Shown: positions 48,049 through 60,478 of the stretch, one piece after another | Numbering within the stretch: the first letter of the stretch is position 1 | Layout: each line of letters starts with the position of its first letter | NCBI GenBank assembly: GCA_030522415.1 | Contig: CM060115.1 | Location: 11,410,491-11,474,490, forward strand | From: Channallabes apus | Taxonomy: Eukaryota > Chordata > Actinopteri > Siluriformes > Clariidae | Length of the DNA: 64,000 nt | Reading direction: 5' to 3' | Program-made: the position numbers and the translations under genes | The notes under the pieces: generated by a model | What the model was told of the DNA's origin: nothing | Seen by the model: the letters and a program-made list of their open reading frames with translations, nothing else | Databases searched by the model: none

Positions 48049-48487
48049 CAGAGGTGTCAAGTAATGAAGTACAAATACTTCGTTACGTTACTTAAGTAGA
48101 AATTTTGGGTATCTATACTTTACTGGAGTAATTATTTTTCAGCTGACTTTTTACTTCTACTCCTTACATTTTTAAGCAATTATCTGTACTTTCTACTCCT
48201 TACATTACACTCCAAAAATAGCCTCGTTACTCAATTTTTATGATCAGAACGCGCAAAATTCCCCCCCACCCCCTGGTCGCATGATAAGAACGCACACGAC
48301 GCCCCCCCGAGCCCACCCCCCCGCATGACCAGAAAGCGAGACCTTAATGCTTTTGTCGCTGGTACTTTTAAACTTTTACTTAAGTAAAAAGCTTGGGTTG
48401 ATACTTCAACTTCTAAAGAAGTATTTTTGAACCCTAGTATCTATACTTCTACTCAAGTAATCAATGTGAATACTTTTGACACCACTG
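48049..48487. mobile_element. hAT MITE, sister of 43.2 kb, inverted
   Basis: Ends CAGAGGTGTCAAGTAATG and CTTTTGACACCACTG, with 8-bp duplication TTCATAAG (48041-48048, 48488-48495). The core has three C-rich units (ATGATCAGAACGC type) against four in the sister. Confidence 0.93.
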
Positions 48488-49852
48488 TTCATAAGTGGGG
48501 TTACATGTAAACATGTAAGGAACTGCTTTCATCATTATTTAATGGTTCTCCGTTTGGCCCTCCAGTGGAACATTTAAAGGTCTATGCAGAACCCTACAAC
48601 CATGAATTTGAATTCAATTTCAAATAAAAATTTTTATTTGTCAAATACACAACCATACACATACAGTAATGATACGCAAGTCTTACAGTATGCGAATGTG
48701 CACATGTTCAGTGCTTGGTTTGATGTGTTCCAACACACGTGTGAAGTAAACAAGGCAGATCCATTTAAGTTCTGTGTAGAGTTCTGGTTGAGTGGGAGGT
48801 AACTGAGTACAATTACTTCATCACTGTAATCACTTATGTACATATTTCACATACTTTACTTGAGTAGTAATATTAAAGGACACTTTATACTTTTTCTCTG
48901 CTCAAATGTACTGCAAATATCTGTACTTTTACTTAACTACATCTCTGCATGGCGTCGCAGGCTACATAACCACAGGGGCGTGTAGTATTTGAAGAGGGAA
49001 TTCAAATACCTGATGCATTGTTACATCACTTGCCTTTTGTTTTAGACAAGCTTGATAATTTAACAGGTGTTCAGAATCAGAAGCAGAGCAGACAGCGATG
49101 AAAACAGCATGTGTGCAGTTGGAAATGAGTTGGAGTCAGATTTCTTTCTTAACTATGGAAAATGCTATTAACAAACCCTGTTCTTTCTATACATACACTA
49201 AGTACATTTTAAATTTGAGCACTTCTGCACTTTGTACTTTCTGTGCCTACATCAACGATCTCTTTTAAAGTAAACATTTCTATACTACATTAAATAAATA
49301 AATAAATAAATATTAGTAAGTAAATATTTCTGACATCAGTGAAGTATGATTGGTCAGATGGTATGCAATGTATTGTTACCTGACAATAAAACCAACAATT
49401 AATTTAATTAACATATTTGGGTCAATATCACTGTAAATTGTCCCTGAAACTTCATAATTAGACAAAAGACATTCAATTTATTACTATAGTAATCTTATTC
49501 AGGAGACCTTACACTGTTAGAAATGCATGTTGCAATGCAATTTTTATGAATAAACTGCAAACAGACAATGAATCAGACATTGCAAAATATGTCCACACTG
49601 CCTGTAGAGTGAAACTTCAGAGATGCATACACTATACTGTATAGACAAAGTTATTTGGCCAAACCTGTTAATTATTGAATTGATGCGTTTCAGTCAGTCA
49701 GGCCCCTTATACCCAGTGAAGAGCAATCTTAACTCTTCAGCATACCAGGACATCTTGGACAATGCTATGCTTCTATGCAACTTTGTGCCGACATTTTTTT
49801 CTATCCCAACATGACAGAACCCCAGTGCACAAAACAAGGACTATAAAGACAT

Positions 49853-50669
49853 GGGATATGCGAAGAAGGAATTTCACTGTGATGTAATGTATATGTGATT
49901 AATATATAGTGGAACCTTGGATTATGAGTAACGCAGTTTACGAGTGTTCCGCAAGACGAGCAAAGATTTGTAATAAATTTTGACCTGAAAAACGAGCATT
50001 GTCTTAGTTTATGAGCACAGAGTATTATGTATACTGATGCCGAGCGTCATGTGATCACAACTGAGCCAACGGTTTATCTCTCTCGCGCGCTGCGGAATTG
50101 TACAGTAGGTAATCGTCTTCCCTGCTTGGTGAATACACACGCACTGTGTGTGTGTGTGTGTGTGTGTTAATGGAGAGACCGTTTTTAAAACCGTTTAAAA
50201 ATTAGCAAGGAACATTACTAGTCACACTCGCGTGAGCGCATACTCACGAAATCACTGCTGTAAAGTAAAACAACAAAACAAATTAAGCACCTTTGAAAAC
50301 AGTCACGACAGTGCAGAGTTTGTGTGTTTGTTTGGGAACCTGAGAGAAGGGGGGCTGTAAACGCGAGCGTGTGTGTGTGTCTGCGTGCACAATCTGTCGG
50401 GATTTATTTTTACGTTTTTTTCAAAAGGTTAATTTGTTTTATTTTTACTTTATATTTTGTTAATTATTTTGATGTATTTATTTTTTTTCACTGTAGAATG
50501 AATAATTTGAGTTTCCATTATTTCCTATGGGAAAATTACATTTACATGTAGTTTACGAGTGTTTTGGAATACGAGCCCACTTACGGAACGAATTATGCTC
50601 GTAATCCGAGGTTCCACTGTATATGTTCTGTAATGTATATGTGACAAATAAAGGCTTAACTTAACTTAA
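49853..50669 (+). mobile_element. SINE tail inserted in the Tc1 element, itself interrupted
   Basis: GGGATATGCGAAGAAGGAAT...ATGTAATGTATATGTGA, and after the inner element GTAATGTATATGTGACAAATAAAGGC with a (CTTAA) tail, belong to the tail of the second tRNA-derived SINE family (see 10631). GTAATGTATATGTGA occurs on both sides of the inner element. Confidence 0.7.
49907..50619. mobile_element. TIR DNA transposon, innermost layer
   Basis: Ends TAGTGGAACCTTGGATTATG and CGTAATCCGAGGTTCCACTG are inverted repeats flanked by TA, so Tc1/mariner-type. Subterminal GTTTACGAGTGTT is shared by both ends. There is no transposase frame. A GT microsatellite lies inside at 50146-50167. Confidence 0.85.
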
Positions 50670-50824
50670 GATCTTGAATGGCCCTAACACCGAGCCTTGA
50701 CCTCAACCCCATCGAGCACACTTCTCGTGCAACCTGAGTGTCTGACCTCATAAATGCTCTACAGAATGAATGTTCACGAATTCCCACAGACACAATGTCA
50801 TTGCAGGTTTGTCCATATAGTGTA

Positions 50825-51478
50825 TACAGAATATAAAGTAAAATATAAAACGATCTAATAAACTCTTTTATTAAAGACTTTTCAAGAACAATAAGAATAT
50901 ATGAAAAGTATTTCGTGCCATTTAGCCACTTATTGCACTCACTGACGTTAGCAATGACATCGTAAAATCACACGCACACCTAATCAAAGAAAATGGTGTA
51001 AAATGAGGGAAACATATTTCACGAGAATTGTAATGGAATAAGCCTTAATGCTTGGTTGTAATAATAAAACCTAAGAATTTATTAGTTTTATTATAAATAA
51101 AACTTTGCTTCTAAATAAATAATAAATAAATTATTATAATAACTAAATTAATAATAAATAAATATATTGTTCTGGAGGAATGTTTTTTTGTTTTGCTGTG
51201 TACTAAAATATATTACTAAGTAAGTAAAGCTTACTTGATGTGATTTGACTTGAAATATGTTAATTATAATGTTCATTATGTTTAAATTATGGTCATTATA
51301 AGTGTATATCTTATCTTATAACTCTGATGAGGACACCAAAAGCACTTTCTAGTGATGTTAACCCATTTACATTAAAGATATACAGTAAGGTTGTAAATGT
51401 GATTAGATTTTGTGTAATTTTAAATTGAAGTTTTTCCAGACACCCTTTTTGTGAACGTTATTCCGTCTCGCCACAACA
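50825..51478. other. AT-rich intron-like sequence
   Basis: Nothing recognised. Confidence 0.3.
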
Positions 51479-51508
51479 CCCCCCCCCCCCCCCCCCACAC
51501 ACACACAT
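51479..51508. repeat. Poly-C plus (CA)n
   Basis: C18 followed by ACACACACAC. Confidence 0.9.
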
Positions 51509-51661
51509 TCTTTTCTCTGTCTCTTCATACTTTTTTCTTTCTGTGCTCAGTTCACATCAGCGTGTAAATCAATAAATAATCCCTCTTTCTTCTTTCTCCT
51601 CTCACTGACGTCCTCCAGAACATTGTTATCCAGGTTACCGACTGAGTCACGACAAACCACC

Positions 51662-51688
51662 GGGGGCGGGGAGTGGGGCGGGGGGTGC

Positions 51689-51787
<99 letters not shown>

Positions 51788-51788
51788 T
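51662..51788. repeat. G-quadruplex-type motif followed by long (GT)n(GA)n
   Basis: 51662-51685 has four G runs of 4-6 separated by loops of 1-3 bases. Then GT repeats of about 76 bp (51693-51769) and GA repeats follow. Confidence 0.93.
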
Positions 51789-52700
51789 GAGGACCCCGAA
51801 CACCCTCTTAACTTGCGATGGTACAACCTTATTACACACCCTATCTCACTATTTAACATTGGTAATTAAAATGTCACACTGATTTTCTTCTCTTATTATT
51901 TTTTAGATTTGTTGTTGAATTGTGACCGCTGTGTTTCGCCAAGTGTCCCATCCCATTTAGTGAAATTTAAATGCTTTCTGTAAACCCCCTTTCATTTTCC
52001 CTGAACATCTGGTTTGCTAACAAACTGTTGACCGGCAATTTCATGATTACGGCTTTTTTTTGTATTCGGGCCATCAGTGAAGGCCTCGTCTCATTCCAAA
52101 TGGAGGTGTGTGTGTGTGTACTGTATAAAGGCACAAACCCAAACTCCCATCTTCTACTCATCCCACATATAAACGCGTTCAACCTGGCAGCACTCGCTTA
52201 TTCCCGAAGCAGGCTGGTCTGAGTTGTCAGGCTTATTCGGTTTTAATGACTTTATGTAATTATGTATGAATAAAAAATCGGCAGTAATATTTTGGAGAGG
52301 CTGTAATGGCACCAGAGGGCAGGAAGCTGCTGCTGGAGCACTGCATGGAGCATTATCCTGTTTTTGTTTCATTATTTGTGGCTTGGTGTGGTGTGAGGGT
52401 GAGATTTGCATATGAATGTGTGTGTGTGTGTTTGTGCTTGTGTTCTGTGTAATGGTGTTTGTTTAACTCCAGGCCAAGACTTAATACAATGTATATTCAA
52501 CAAGATCCACTTACGAACAAAGCTTGTGCTCAAATCCCATCCTGAAGCCCACGGCCTGAATTTGGATTTGTCGCAACTGTAAAGATATGTTCAAGTTAAA
52601 TTAATAATGAAAGCCAATTTATAGCATTTACATGTTTCTACACCTTTAATTTGCTTAAAAAAATTAAAACATTTAAATTAACCCAAATTGTATTTTATTT

Positions 52701-52736
<36 letters not shown>

Positions 52737-52780
52737 CATACACAATAAATTTACACTAAAGAAAAACAGATGCCTTAAAA
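51789..52780. other. Unique intron-like sequence
   Basis: Only a (CA)n run at 52706-52734 was recognised. Confidence 0.35.
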
Positions 52781-52784
52781 CCTG

Positions 52785-53350
52785 GCAGTAGAGATCGCTA
52801 TTGATGGTCTGGCCCTTGGGGATGAATTCTCAAAGCACAATGCCATGAATGTTGAAAATGACAATGAGCATGCACCCGGTCGAGCTGCACACCTGTCTCG
52901 CCTTTTTCAGTCATGTAGATGATGAGGGCCTTCCTGTGTGACGACTGATGCTTCATCTCAGGGTCATACCCGTACACCCAAGTTTTGTCACTGGTAATGA
53001 CACTCGACGTGAAGGATGGCTCATTCATGGCGCACTGACGGAGTCCTTGGCAGACTTTTGATGTGATGTACCTTCTGCTCCTGCATCAGCAGCCTATCAG
53101 AAAAATGCAAATCACACATGAGGATCGCCTGCACTGTTCCGTATGACGCACTGACAATAGCAGCATTGTTTTCGATCATCATGCACCCGAAGTTGCCGGA
53201 TGGTTTTGACATTTTAGGTGGTAGAGCTTCCTGCTCTCTCGTTGTCGTTCAGTGATGTCATTTAAAACACCTGAAACAACTCATTGCAACATTGCTGTGA
53301 ACTTGCCGAATCACATCAAACATCTCTGTTGTAACTTGCTGTCCATGATG
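52785..53350 (-). mobile_element. Mariner-like transposase pseudogene
   Basis: The - strand frames begin at MDSKLQQRCLM (about 53347), a typical mariner start. They continue in another frame with SYGTVQAILMCDLHFSDR and LMQEQKVHHIKSL, and then TSDKTWVYGYDPEMKHQSSH (first catalytic region, with D to K-W context T-W-V-Y-G-Y-D-P). Finally, by frameshift, comes an N-I-H-G-I-V-L...F-I-P-K-G-Q-T-I-N segment. At least two frameshifts and one stop make it inactive. The C-terminal part is missing. Confidence 0.8.
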
Positions 53351-53622
53351 AGATCGAAAAATCTGGTTATATACAGTTTAACTGGTCGCCAGAATAGCAC
53401 CAGTTTGTTGCACAGCTGTCGATGTACACAGGACGATGTCTTTTGGCACACTGACTTATGAAGATCGGCGGCTTCCTGTGACTGTGTGCAGCCTTGTGCT
53501 GCCATCTGTTGGCGTGTTACAAAAATAGTTTAGATGATGTCCATGTAGGGGTGGGCGATATAACCAAAATCTTCTATCACGGTAGAAGCAATTTTCTACC
53601 TCGATAACGATTAATATATATA

Positions 53623-54282
53623 CAGTGGCTTGCAAAAGTATTCGGCCCCCTTGAACTTTTCCACATTTTGTCACATTACAGCCACAAACATGAATCAATT
53701 TTATTGGAATTCCACATGAAAGACCAATACAAAGTGGTGTACACGTGAGAAGTGGAACGAAAATCAGACATGATTCCAAACATTTTTTACAAATAAATAA
53801 CTGAAAAGTGGGGTGTGCGTAATTATTCAGCCCCCTGAGTCAATACTCTGTAGAACCACCTTTTGCTGCAATTACAGCTGCCAGTCTTTTAGGGTATGTC
53901 TCTACCAGCTTTGCACATCTAGAGACTAAAATTCTTGTCCATTCTTCTTAGCAAAACAGCTCCAGCTCAGTCAGATTAGATGGACAGCGTTTGTGAACAG
54001 CAGTTTTCAGATCTTGCTACAGATTCTCGACTGGATTTAGATCTGGACTTTGACTCAGCCATTCTAACACATGGATATGTTTTGTTTTAAACCATTCCAT
54101 TGTTGTCCTGGCTTTATGTTTAGGGTCGTTGTCCTGCTGGAAGGTGAACCTCCGCCCCAGTCTCAAGTCTTTTGCAGACTCCAAGAGGTTTTCTTCCAAG
54201 ATTGCCCTGTATTTGGCTCCATCCATCTTCCCATGAACTTAAAAAAAAGTTCAAGGGGGCCGAATACTTTTGCAAGCCACTG
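53623..54282 (-). mobile_element. Tc1-like element with intact TIRs, deleted transposase
   Basis: About 38-bp terminal repeats, near perfect, begin CAGTGGCTTGCAAAAGTATT and are flanked by TA (53621-53622, 54283-54284). The - strand open frame 54017-54226 (70 aa) retains [11 protein letters not shown] and [12 protein letters not shown], the second and third catalytic regions of a Tc1 DDE transposase. The N-terminal DNA-binding domains are lost. Good TIRs suggest it could still be moved in trans. Confidence 0.92.
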
Positions 54283-54724
54283 TATATCACAATATAGGAA
54301 TTTGTATCGGAAAATGCATAAATAAAAATTCAAACACAATGAAACTGTTTTACATAATGTAATTGTATTTAAACTGGGACTTGCTGAGGTTTGCCGCATT
54401 TCTTTTACTTTGGCCATATTCGATTGGATGTGTAACAGACCTAATTTGATTTTGTTATATTGTGCTAAGGTTAGATGCTGAGGTGCATACTGTATGTGTG
54501 TGTGTGAGGTTTTTATCCCCTTGGGGCTTGCCATAGAAGGGCAAAAGTCGCGTGTGTTGGAGTTTCAGTTTGTTTTTGTGAATTAAGGAGAATAAACAGT
54601 TGATAAGGATTTTGTGTGCCCTCGTTTTTATTGTTTTTACACCCGATTGAACCAAATATCTGCGCGCCCCAGTGAACAGCGCAGCGCGACTATCTTGATA
54701 GCGCAGAGATGATCTGGTTTATTT

Positions 54725-54969
54725 GCGCGGACCAACTTGAGCAGCGCAGCTCGAATCACAAACCTGCGCGACTCACCGTTTTTTATTTAAAAACAATTTA
54801 TTTAAAATGTCAGGACTGTTTAATATTGTTTCCGCCTTGCAATGCCTGGTTTGTACGTGTGAATCCCAGCGGGGTAAAATGTATTTCGATGGTCGGCGCG
54901 GTCTATTTCTATCAGCGTTGCGCAGGTTTGTGATTCGAGCAACGCTGCTCAAGTTGGTCTGCGCCGCGC
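54725..54969. repeat. Internal inverted repeat of the hAT element
   Basis: GACCAACTTGAGCAGCG-GCTCGAATCACAAACCTGCGC (54730-54771) is mirrored at 54917-54962 with few mismatches, around a 145-bp spacer. Confidence 0.85.
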
Positions 54970-55208
54970 GATCCACCGGGTCTGGTTATTTGTTCTGCCC
55001 ACGCCGGCTCAATCGGGTGCCACGGTTTCGTCCCACTTTAGATGTGTTTGGCTTCCCATAGAAGTGAATGTGTATTGCGTGTTTAGGTAACGTGCAACGT
55101 CACGTGATCTCAACCGCAATTAAGACGATAGACCAAAATCTCTATCGGTTGACAAATTTCTACCGGTTAACCGTGTATACCGGTATATCGCCCACCCCTA
55201 TGTCCATG

Positions 55209-57940
55209 TTTAGTACCAGTTACATGATTATATTTGTTGTTTGGTTATTTTACTCCACCAACACACAACCTTCATCTTTTAGTGGAACTACAGTAACTAA
55301 CCGCATCTGGTGGATCTGGTAAGAGTAATTTTTGGTATTATCTAGCCAAAAAAGTTAGAAGAATAATGCTCGTTAGTTTCAGTTTATATTTCCACTTTTC
55401 CCCACGTTTTTGGAATATCAGCTACGTTAATTTGAATGGTTTTACAGTAGGGTTAAATCTAAATGGTGTTAAAGTAAAAGAGTGCACTACATAGGGTGTA
55501 AAATCCCTTGTTCTACAGACAGGTAGTGCCCTTGATCAGGGGTTAGAGAGGGATTTGGGATTTAACATTAAGCTACAGTACTAATGTTAACCTTGAGTAA
55601 AACAACATGAATCGTTAAGAACCAATTTAGAAGCACTTACTAAGGAGACAAAGATGCAATGTTATCAGATGCTTTTTTTTTGCCAAAAGTGCTTCTGTGG
55701 CTGGTTTTGAATCTGGGTTTTGGCAGGCAGCTGCTCTCACCTCTGTACTGTCGACCGCACACTGATACTACTGCAACTGACAGTGTAATTAACCACTCTT
55801 AATTACACTTAGAACATCTGTGATGTGGAGTGACGCATACAGTACTGTATTAGTTAAATGTCCAGTGCTGTTCTACACTATATCACCACTTGTGTAATGC
55901 CTCTCATGCAATGAGATGATTATTGTGATAATCATATTTGATGATTATTTAGTGGAGGATTATTTGGTTGAAGCTAACTGTTGTATAATTATTTATTTAA
56001 AAAATTATATATTTTTTAGTTACAGTTCAAGTTTAGGAGCATAGGCAAAGCAGGTTGTTCTTGTCCTTAGTTACTGTACATCAGCTGTAAACACTTAGTT
56101 TCTCACCATCCTCCATTTGGTCTTTTCTCTAAAAGTTAATAAAACCAAAAAAAATAAATCACATTATTTAGACGTGCAAGCTTCCCTGTCCCGAAGATGG
56201 CGGTGATGTAAAAGTGCCTGATGACATTAACTTCTCTCCTGGGTTTTCTGCGCTCTACCCAATAAAATGCACAAAGACAATGAAGGACAAATATACTGTA
56301 GAAGCGTGCACACCTCGTTTCTTCTTGTCCATTAATTCGTTAGGAAATGGATTAACCAAACATCATGATGTTTAAGTATACGGAACTTTTGTTGTGTCAG
56401 AGAGGAATAACTCTGAAAAACTTGAATCACTGAAAAACATCCACTAAATATCATATTTGGGAGGAGAAAAAAAGAATACATTAAAATTTAATTGAAATAT
56501 GTTCAAATTTAAAACTAACATTTCCATTTAAAGTTAAGTAAAGTGGAGAAAATTTATTATTATTATTATGATTATAATTAATAGAAATAATATGAATAAT
56601 ATTATTACATACTATATATGCAGACTATGCAGTGTTTTACAACATGATATATTGTAAATATGATACTAGAATATATAGAAGATATTAGAAATGCATACTA
56701 ATGTTTATAACTCTGAACTGATAACTAACTCTGAACTAATGTTTATAACTCTGAACTGCAAAAATATATAATTTACAAATGTGTAAAAAAAATACAAAAA
56801 TGTACAATAAGTTAAACAATATTAATGTACTGTATCTTTAAAATTAAGGCACATAATTATATACTATAAACAATTATTAAATTTAATTTCATTTAATAGA
56901 GAATTCTGTTCAAATAAATTTGGAAAAAAAAAGTTGATTACTAATTTAATACTTAATTATTATTTTAATTCCACTCATTGTTTGTTTGGCCATTAAAAGT
57001 GTTGCATTGTGCATGCTCTAATGGAGGTTAATTAATAATTTGAAGTCAGAGCCAAAGACAATCATACAGTCTTTTAAGGACAAAAATTTCAGATGGACTT
57101 ACTCGACCACACACTCCCATGATAATCCACTGCACAAGTGTTTGAATGCAAACAGTCCCCTAACACAGCACGCTGATAAAAAAGCAATTAGTTAGCACCG
57201 GTTTGAGCTCAGCCTCAGCAGTGGATCGTGAGCTCTGGACTTATCTGCGACTCCTGTGACCTACCGGACTGGATTTGAAAGCAACTTCTCAGTGGAGGGG
57301 GTGGTGTTGGGGGCTTTCAGACTGAGTCGTATTGTGGTGATGATGGCTGTCTCAGTGTGGGATCCTTACTGGATCACTGAAAATATCTCAGCATTAAACC
57401 TCTGCTAGATTTGTCCTATAAGGGAAGAAAAAAAAGGGTCTAGGTGATTTGTGTGGCTTAAAAATGTGCTCCCAGTATGACTCGCTCAAAGTTTTAGAAA
57501 TTGTCAATCAACATATAATTGATAATATATTGCATAGCTACAGTATGCTGTCACAAACAAGAATGTAGGCTGCTTCATCTATTTGCGACAAAACTGTGGG
57601 AGGTGGAATTACAGCATTTTGCGAAATGACACAAAAATGACACTTGTATAGGCACAACATTTTTGACATTATAATTGGCAATTTATGCCTATTGACACCC
57701 GTGTGACTCAAAGAAACTACACACAAAAAAGTCTGTCGGTTTGCAATGCTTAGGAAAAAAGTTTTACTTTTACTAAATGTGGATTTATCTCGTTTTGCAT
57801 TCAATGCATTTTAAATCCTCTTCTGTTTGCACCCATGATTAAACATTGTTTGATATGAAAATACCACAGATCTGAAATGCAAGCAGGCAGAAATTATAGC
57901 ACCGTTAATTAAACATCTCTATTAATGCACAGCATGATAC
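55209..57940. other. Unique intron-like sequence, very AT-rich at 56430-57000
   Basis: No repeat or gene was recognised. 56980-57110 and 57180-57320 are complex, non-repetitive islands. Confidence 0.3.
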
Positions 57941-59480
57941 AGATACAAGGAATGATTCAGGTCTTCCACTTTTACTGTTAAATGTGACTAGGATCGGCAA
58001 GATCAGTCATGCTGTCAGAAATTTTCAGCGGGGATTTTTCACAAATAGTAAAGAGCAAATTGACCTTCAGACCCAATGTTTGCATTGTCATGCTAACTCG
58101 GTTCTGGAATTTAGCATGCAGAGCACGTAGGTGGGAGGTAAAGGCAGCGCTCGTCAACATGATGATGACACACTATTGGCAAATGCTCAAGCAGCGAGCG
58201 ACTAAAAGCTCCTCGGGATGCCTGAGGGAACTCGACAGGGAGTGTAAAGCAAACTTGGGCCACACAGTGCTGAAGCCTTTTTGCTGTCGTGATTTACGGG
58301 GGTCTAAATGGTGTAAATGGGAGCACATTAGTGCAAATTGATTGTACACATGACACAACACTAACAATGTGTTTGTCTTGTTTATTGTTACACGGAAGGG
58401 CTGCGAGTGGCAATATTGTGGGTGGAATATTTAGTTGTTGCAGACCTAAATCTTCATGAACTCCTCCTTTACAACCTCATACATTGTCCATACTACAGTA
58501 ATTCCTTCTGATGAATGATTAAAAACAGCCAAAACAAAAACCTGATCTGCTTTGATTTAGCTTTTTCATTTTTAGACGTCCTACTGGTCAAAATAGAACC
58601 TGCAACAATTGCTAATACTGTAGATGCCCACTGGGGCAGGGACAACACTGCTTCATGCTTAGTGTAGAGTGATGAGCAGGATGTGTAATGAGGTTGCCAC
58701 GGTGGTTGTTTTTACACTAAATATAAAGGGGAAAAAAACTCTACATCCACAAACGTTTATAACATTTTTATAGGAAATTATTACAAATGAAGTTAAAATA
58801 TCTGTTCAGACAGAATGACTGATATAAGAATTTTTTTTTTAAGAAATGTAAGATAATTGCAAAGATTGGAAGAGGGTCAGTGGGCTATAGAGTGCATAAT
58901 GCCTGTACAGTAACAGAAATGCATTTGCACCACTGTGACCTACATCTGTATCTTAAACGCTGAGAAAAATATTTCTCAATAATTTTTTTTCATTACTTTC
59001 AAGTATTTTTTTTTGTTTGGTGGGTTTTTTAAGCTGAAACCACCTGCTATGCTGAACAAAGGCTGTAAACTTCTTGACTGTATGTCAATGTTCATGATTC
59101 TCAACTACCTCTCAGTTTCATTTAGCTTGAGGCGAAGTCATTATTAAAGACTCGAAATGCACATTCTAATCTTATCCATGCACTCGAGCAAGTTTGGGTG
59201 TGTACAGACTCGTAAAAAGTTCATGGACAAATCCAGGATCATCCTTTCCAGCTCTGTAATCCAGAGCGTGAACGCTGACCCAGTTTAGCCCCTGAGGTCC
59301 GTCTTGCATTAATGTTTGAAATTTGTCTGTAAGTGTGTTAATGTGGAATATCCCCATGCCATTATAGCTGCTACTGGGAGTTCATTATGAGCCGAACCGT
59401 GAACTCGCTGTCAAAACGTCCAGTGCTTCAAATCGCAGCTCATGAGTGATAAAGCATTTTGGAAGATTCTTTCCGGGGAA
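57941..59480. other. Candidate conserved noncoding cluster
   Basis: Non-repetitive and relatively GC-balanced blocks (57990-58345, 59160-59480) lie in the least repeat-laden part of the window. Open frames at 58009-58341 (+, 110 aa) and 59172-59357 (-, 61 aa) show no family motif or clear splice context. They may be open by chance within conserved noncoding DNA. Confidence 0.25.
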
Positions 59481-59751
59481 ATATGCGCTGCTAATGCATC
59501 TGTTACTTCTGTCAATCAAATTTTGTTTTTTTTTTCTCCCAGTGTCACGCTTATCATTATATTAATCTGACATTTTATCGATCCAGTTGTCTGACTCCAC
59601 CAGGAAAACGCATCAAGATTGCTGCAAAGTGATGTCCAGTAGGTTAGTGAGTAGGCAAGAATTATTACTGATGTATTGAAGGTCTAATAAGCATCTTTCT
59701 GGGAAGGCAAAATGATGATTAAAAAAGTGTATATGTATTGATAAGTGTGGC

Positions 59752-60447
59752 CAGAGGTGGAAAGTAACGGATTACATTTACTCGCGTTACTGTAATTGAG
59801 TAGTTTTTTTGTGTATTTCAACTTTTTAAAGTGGTTTTAAAAATCTGCAATTTTACTTTTACTTAAGTACGTTTTGATTGAAGTATTGTAATTCGCTACA
59901 AGTTAAATCATATTCGCTACTGAGTAAAAAATAAATGAATGAAAATAATAAAATAATAAAAGTATTATGCTTTGTGTAAATGCTCCGTTGCGCCGCGTGT
60001 GTGTATCATGTCCTGGTCGCGCGCCGCTCCAGACTCCACTCCAGGTTTTCTGACATCGGCATCTTCCTGACCTTCCACACGGTCGCTTCCGCCCTGAGAG
60101 TGACGTCATCGACTAGCGCGACCATATACAATATAAACCGGAGAGAGACGCGGGAAAGATGAAAGAGGTTGTGATTTTGGCGTTTTGATATTTGGTTGTG
60201 TATTCTGGTTTGACTTTTTGCCTCCCATTGACTTTGATTATTGCTTTGTCCCTTTGGTTTGGTTGGTCTTTGTATATATTTGTAGATAATTTCATTGTTT
60301 TTGGTTTAGGGAGTCTGGGAAGGTACCTGTATTTTTGTTTGTGTTTTTTTTTTTTTTTTTTGCAGGTAATCTGGCTACTAAATATAAATACCATTTTGTT
60401 TATTATTTTGGCCTGGGTCCATCCTGAATCTGATCCTCCTCCTCCTG

Positions 60448-60478
<31 letters not shown>

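Larger units (their letters stand above)
49630..50822 (+). mobile_element. Deleted Tc1-like element opened by nested insertions
   Basis: Same family as 29460-30010. Left CACTATACTGTATAGACAAAG and right GGTTTGTCCATATAGTG ends are flanked by TA (49628-49629, 50823-50824). The native sequence occupies 49630-49852 and about 50670-50822. The latter keeps CTGACCTCAACCCCATCGAGC (D-L-N-P-I-E). Confidence 0.85.
53546..55200. mobile_element. Non-autonomous hAT element containing a Tc1 insertion
   Basis: Ends TAGGGGTGGGCGATAT and ATATCGCCCACCCCTA are perfect 16-bp inverted repeats. The 8-bp duplication TGTCCATG flanks them (53538-53545, 55201-55208). Without the inserted Tc1 (53623-54282) the element is about 1.0 kb. 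Its right half is CpG-rich and carries an internal inverted repeat. No hAT transposase motif is present. Confidence 0.93.

Noticed and set aside
51552..51882. Thr-His and Val-Cys repeat open frames
   Set aside because: Translation of the (GT)n tract on either strand.
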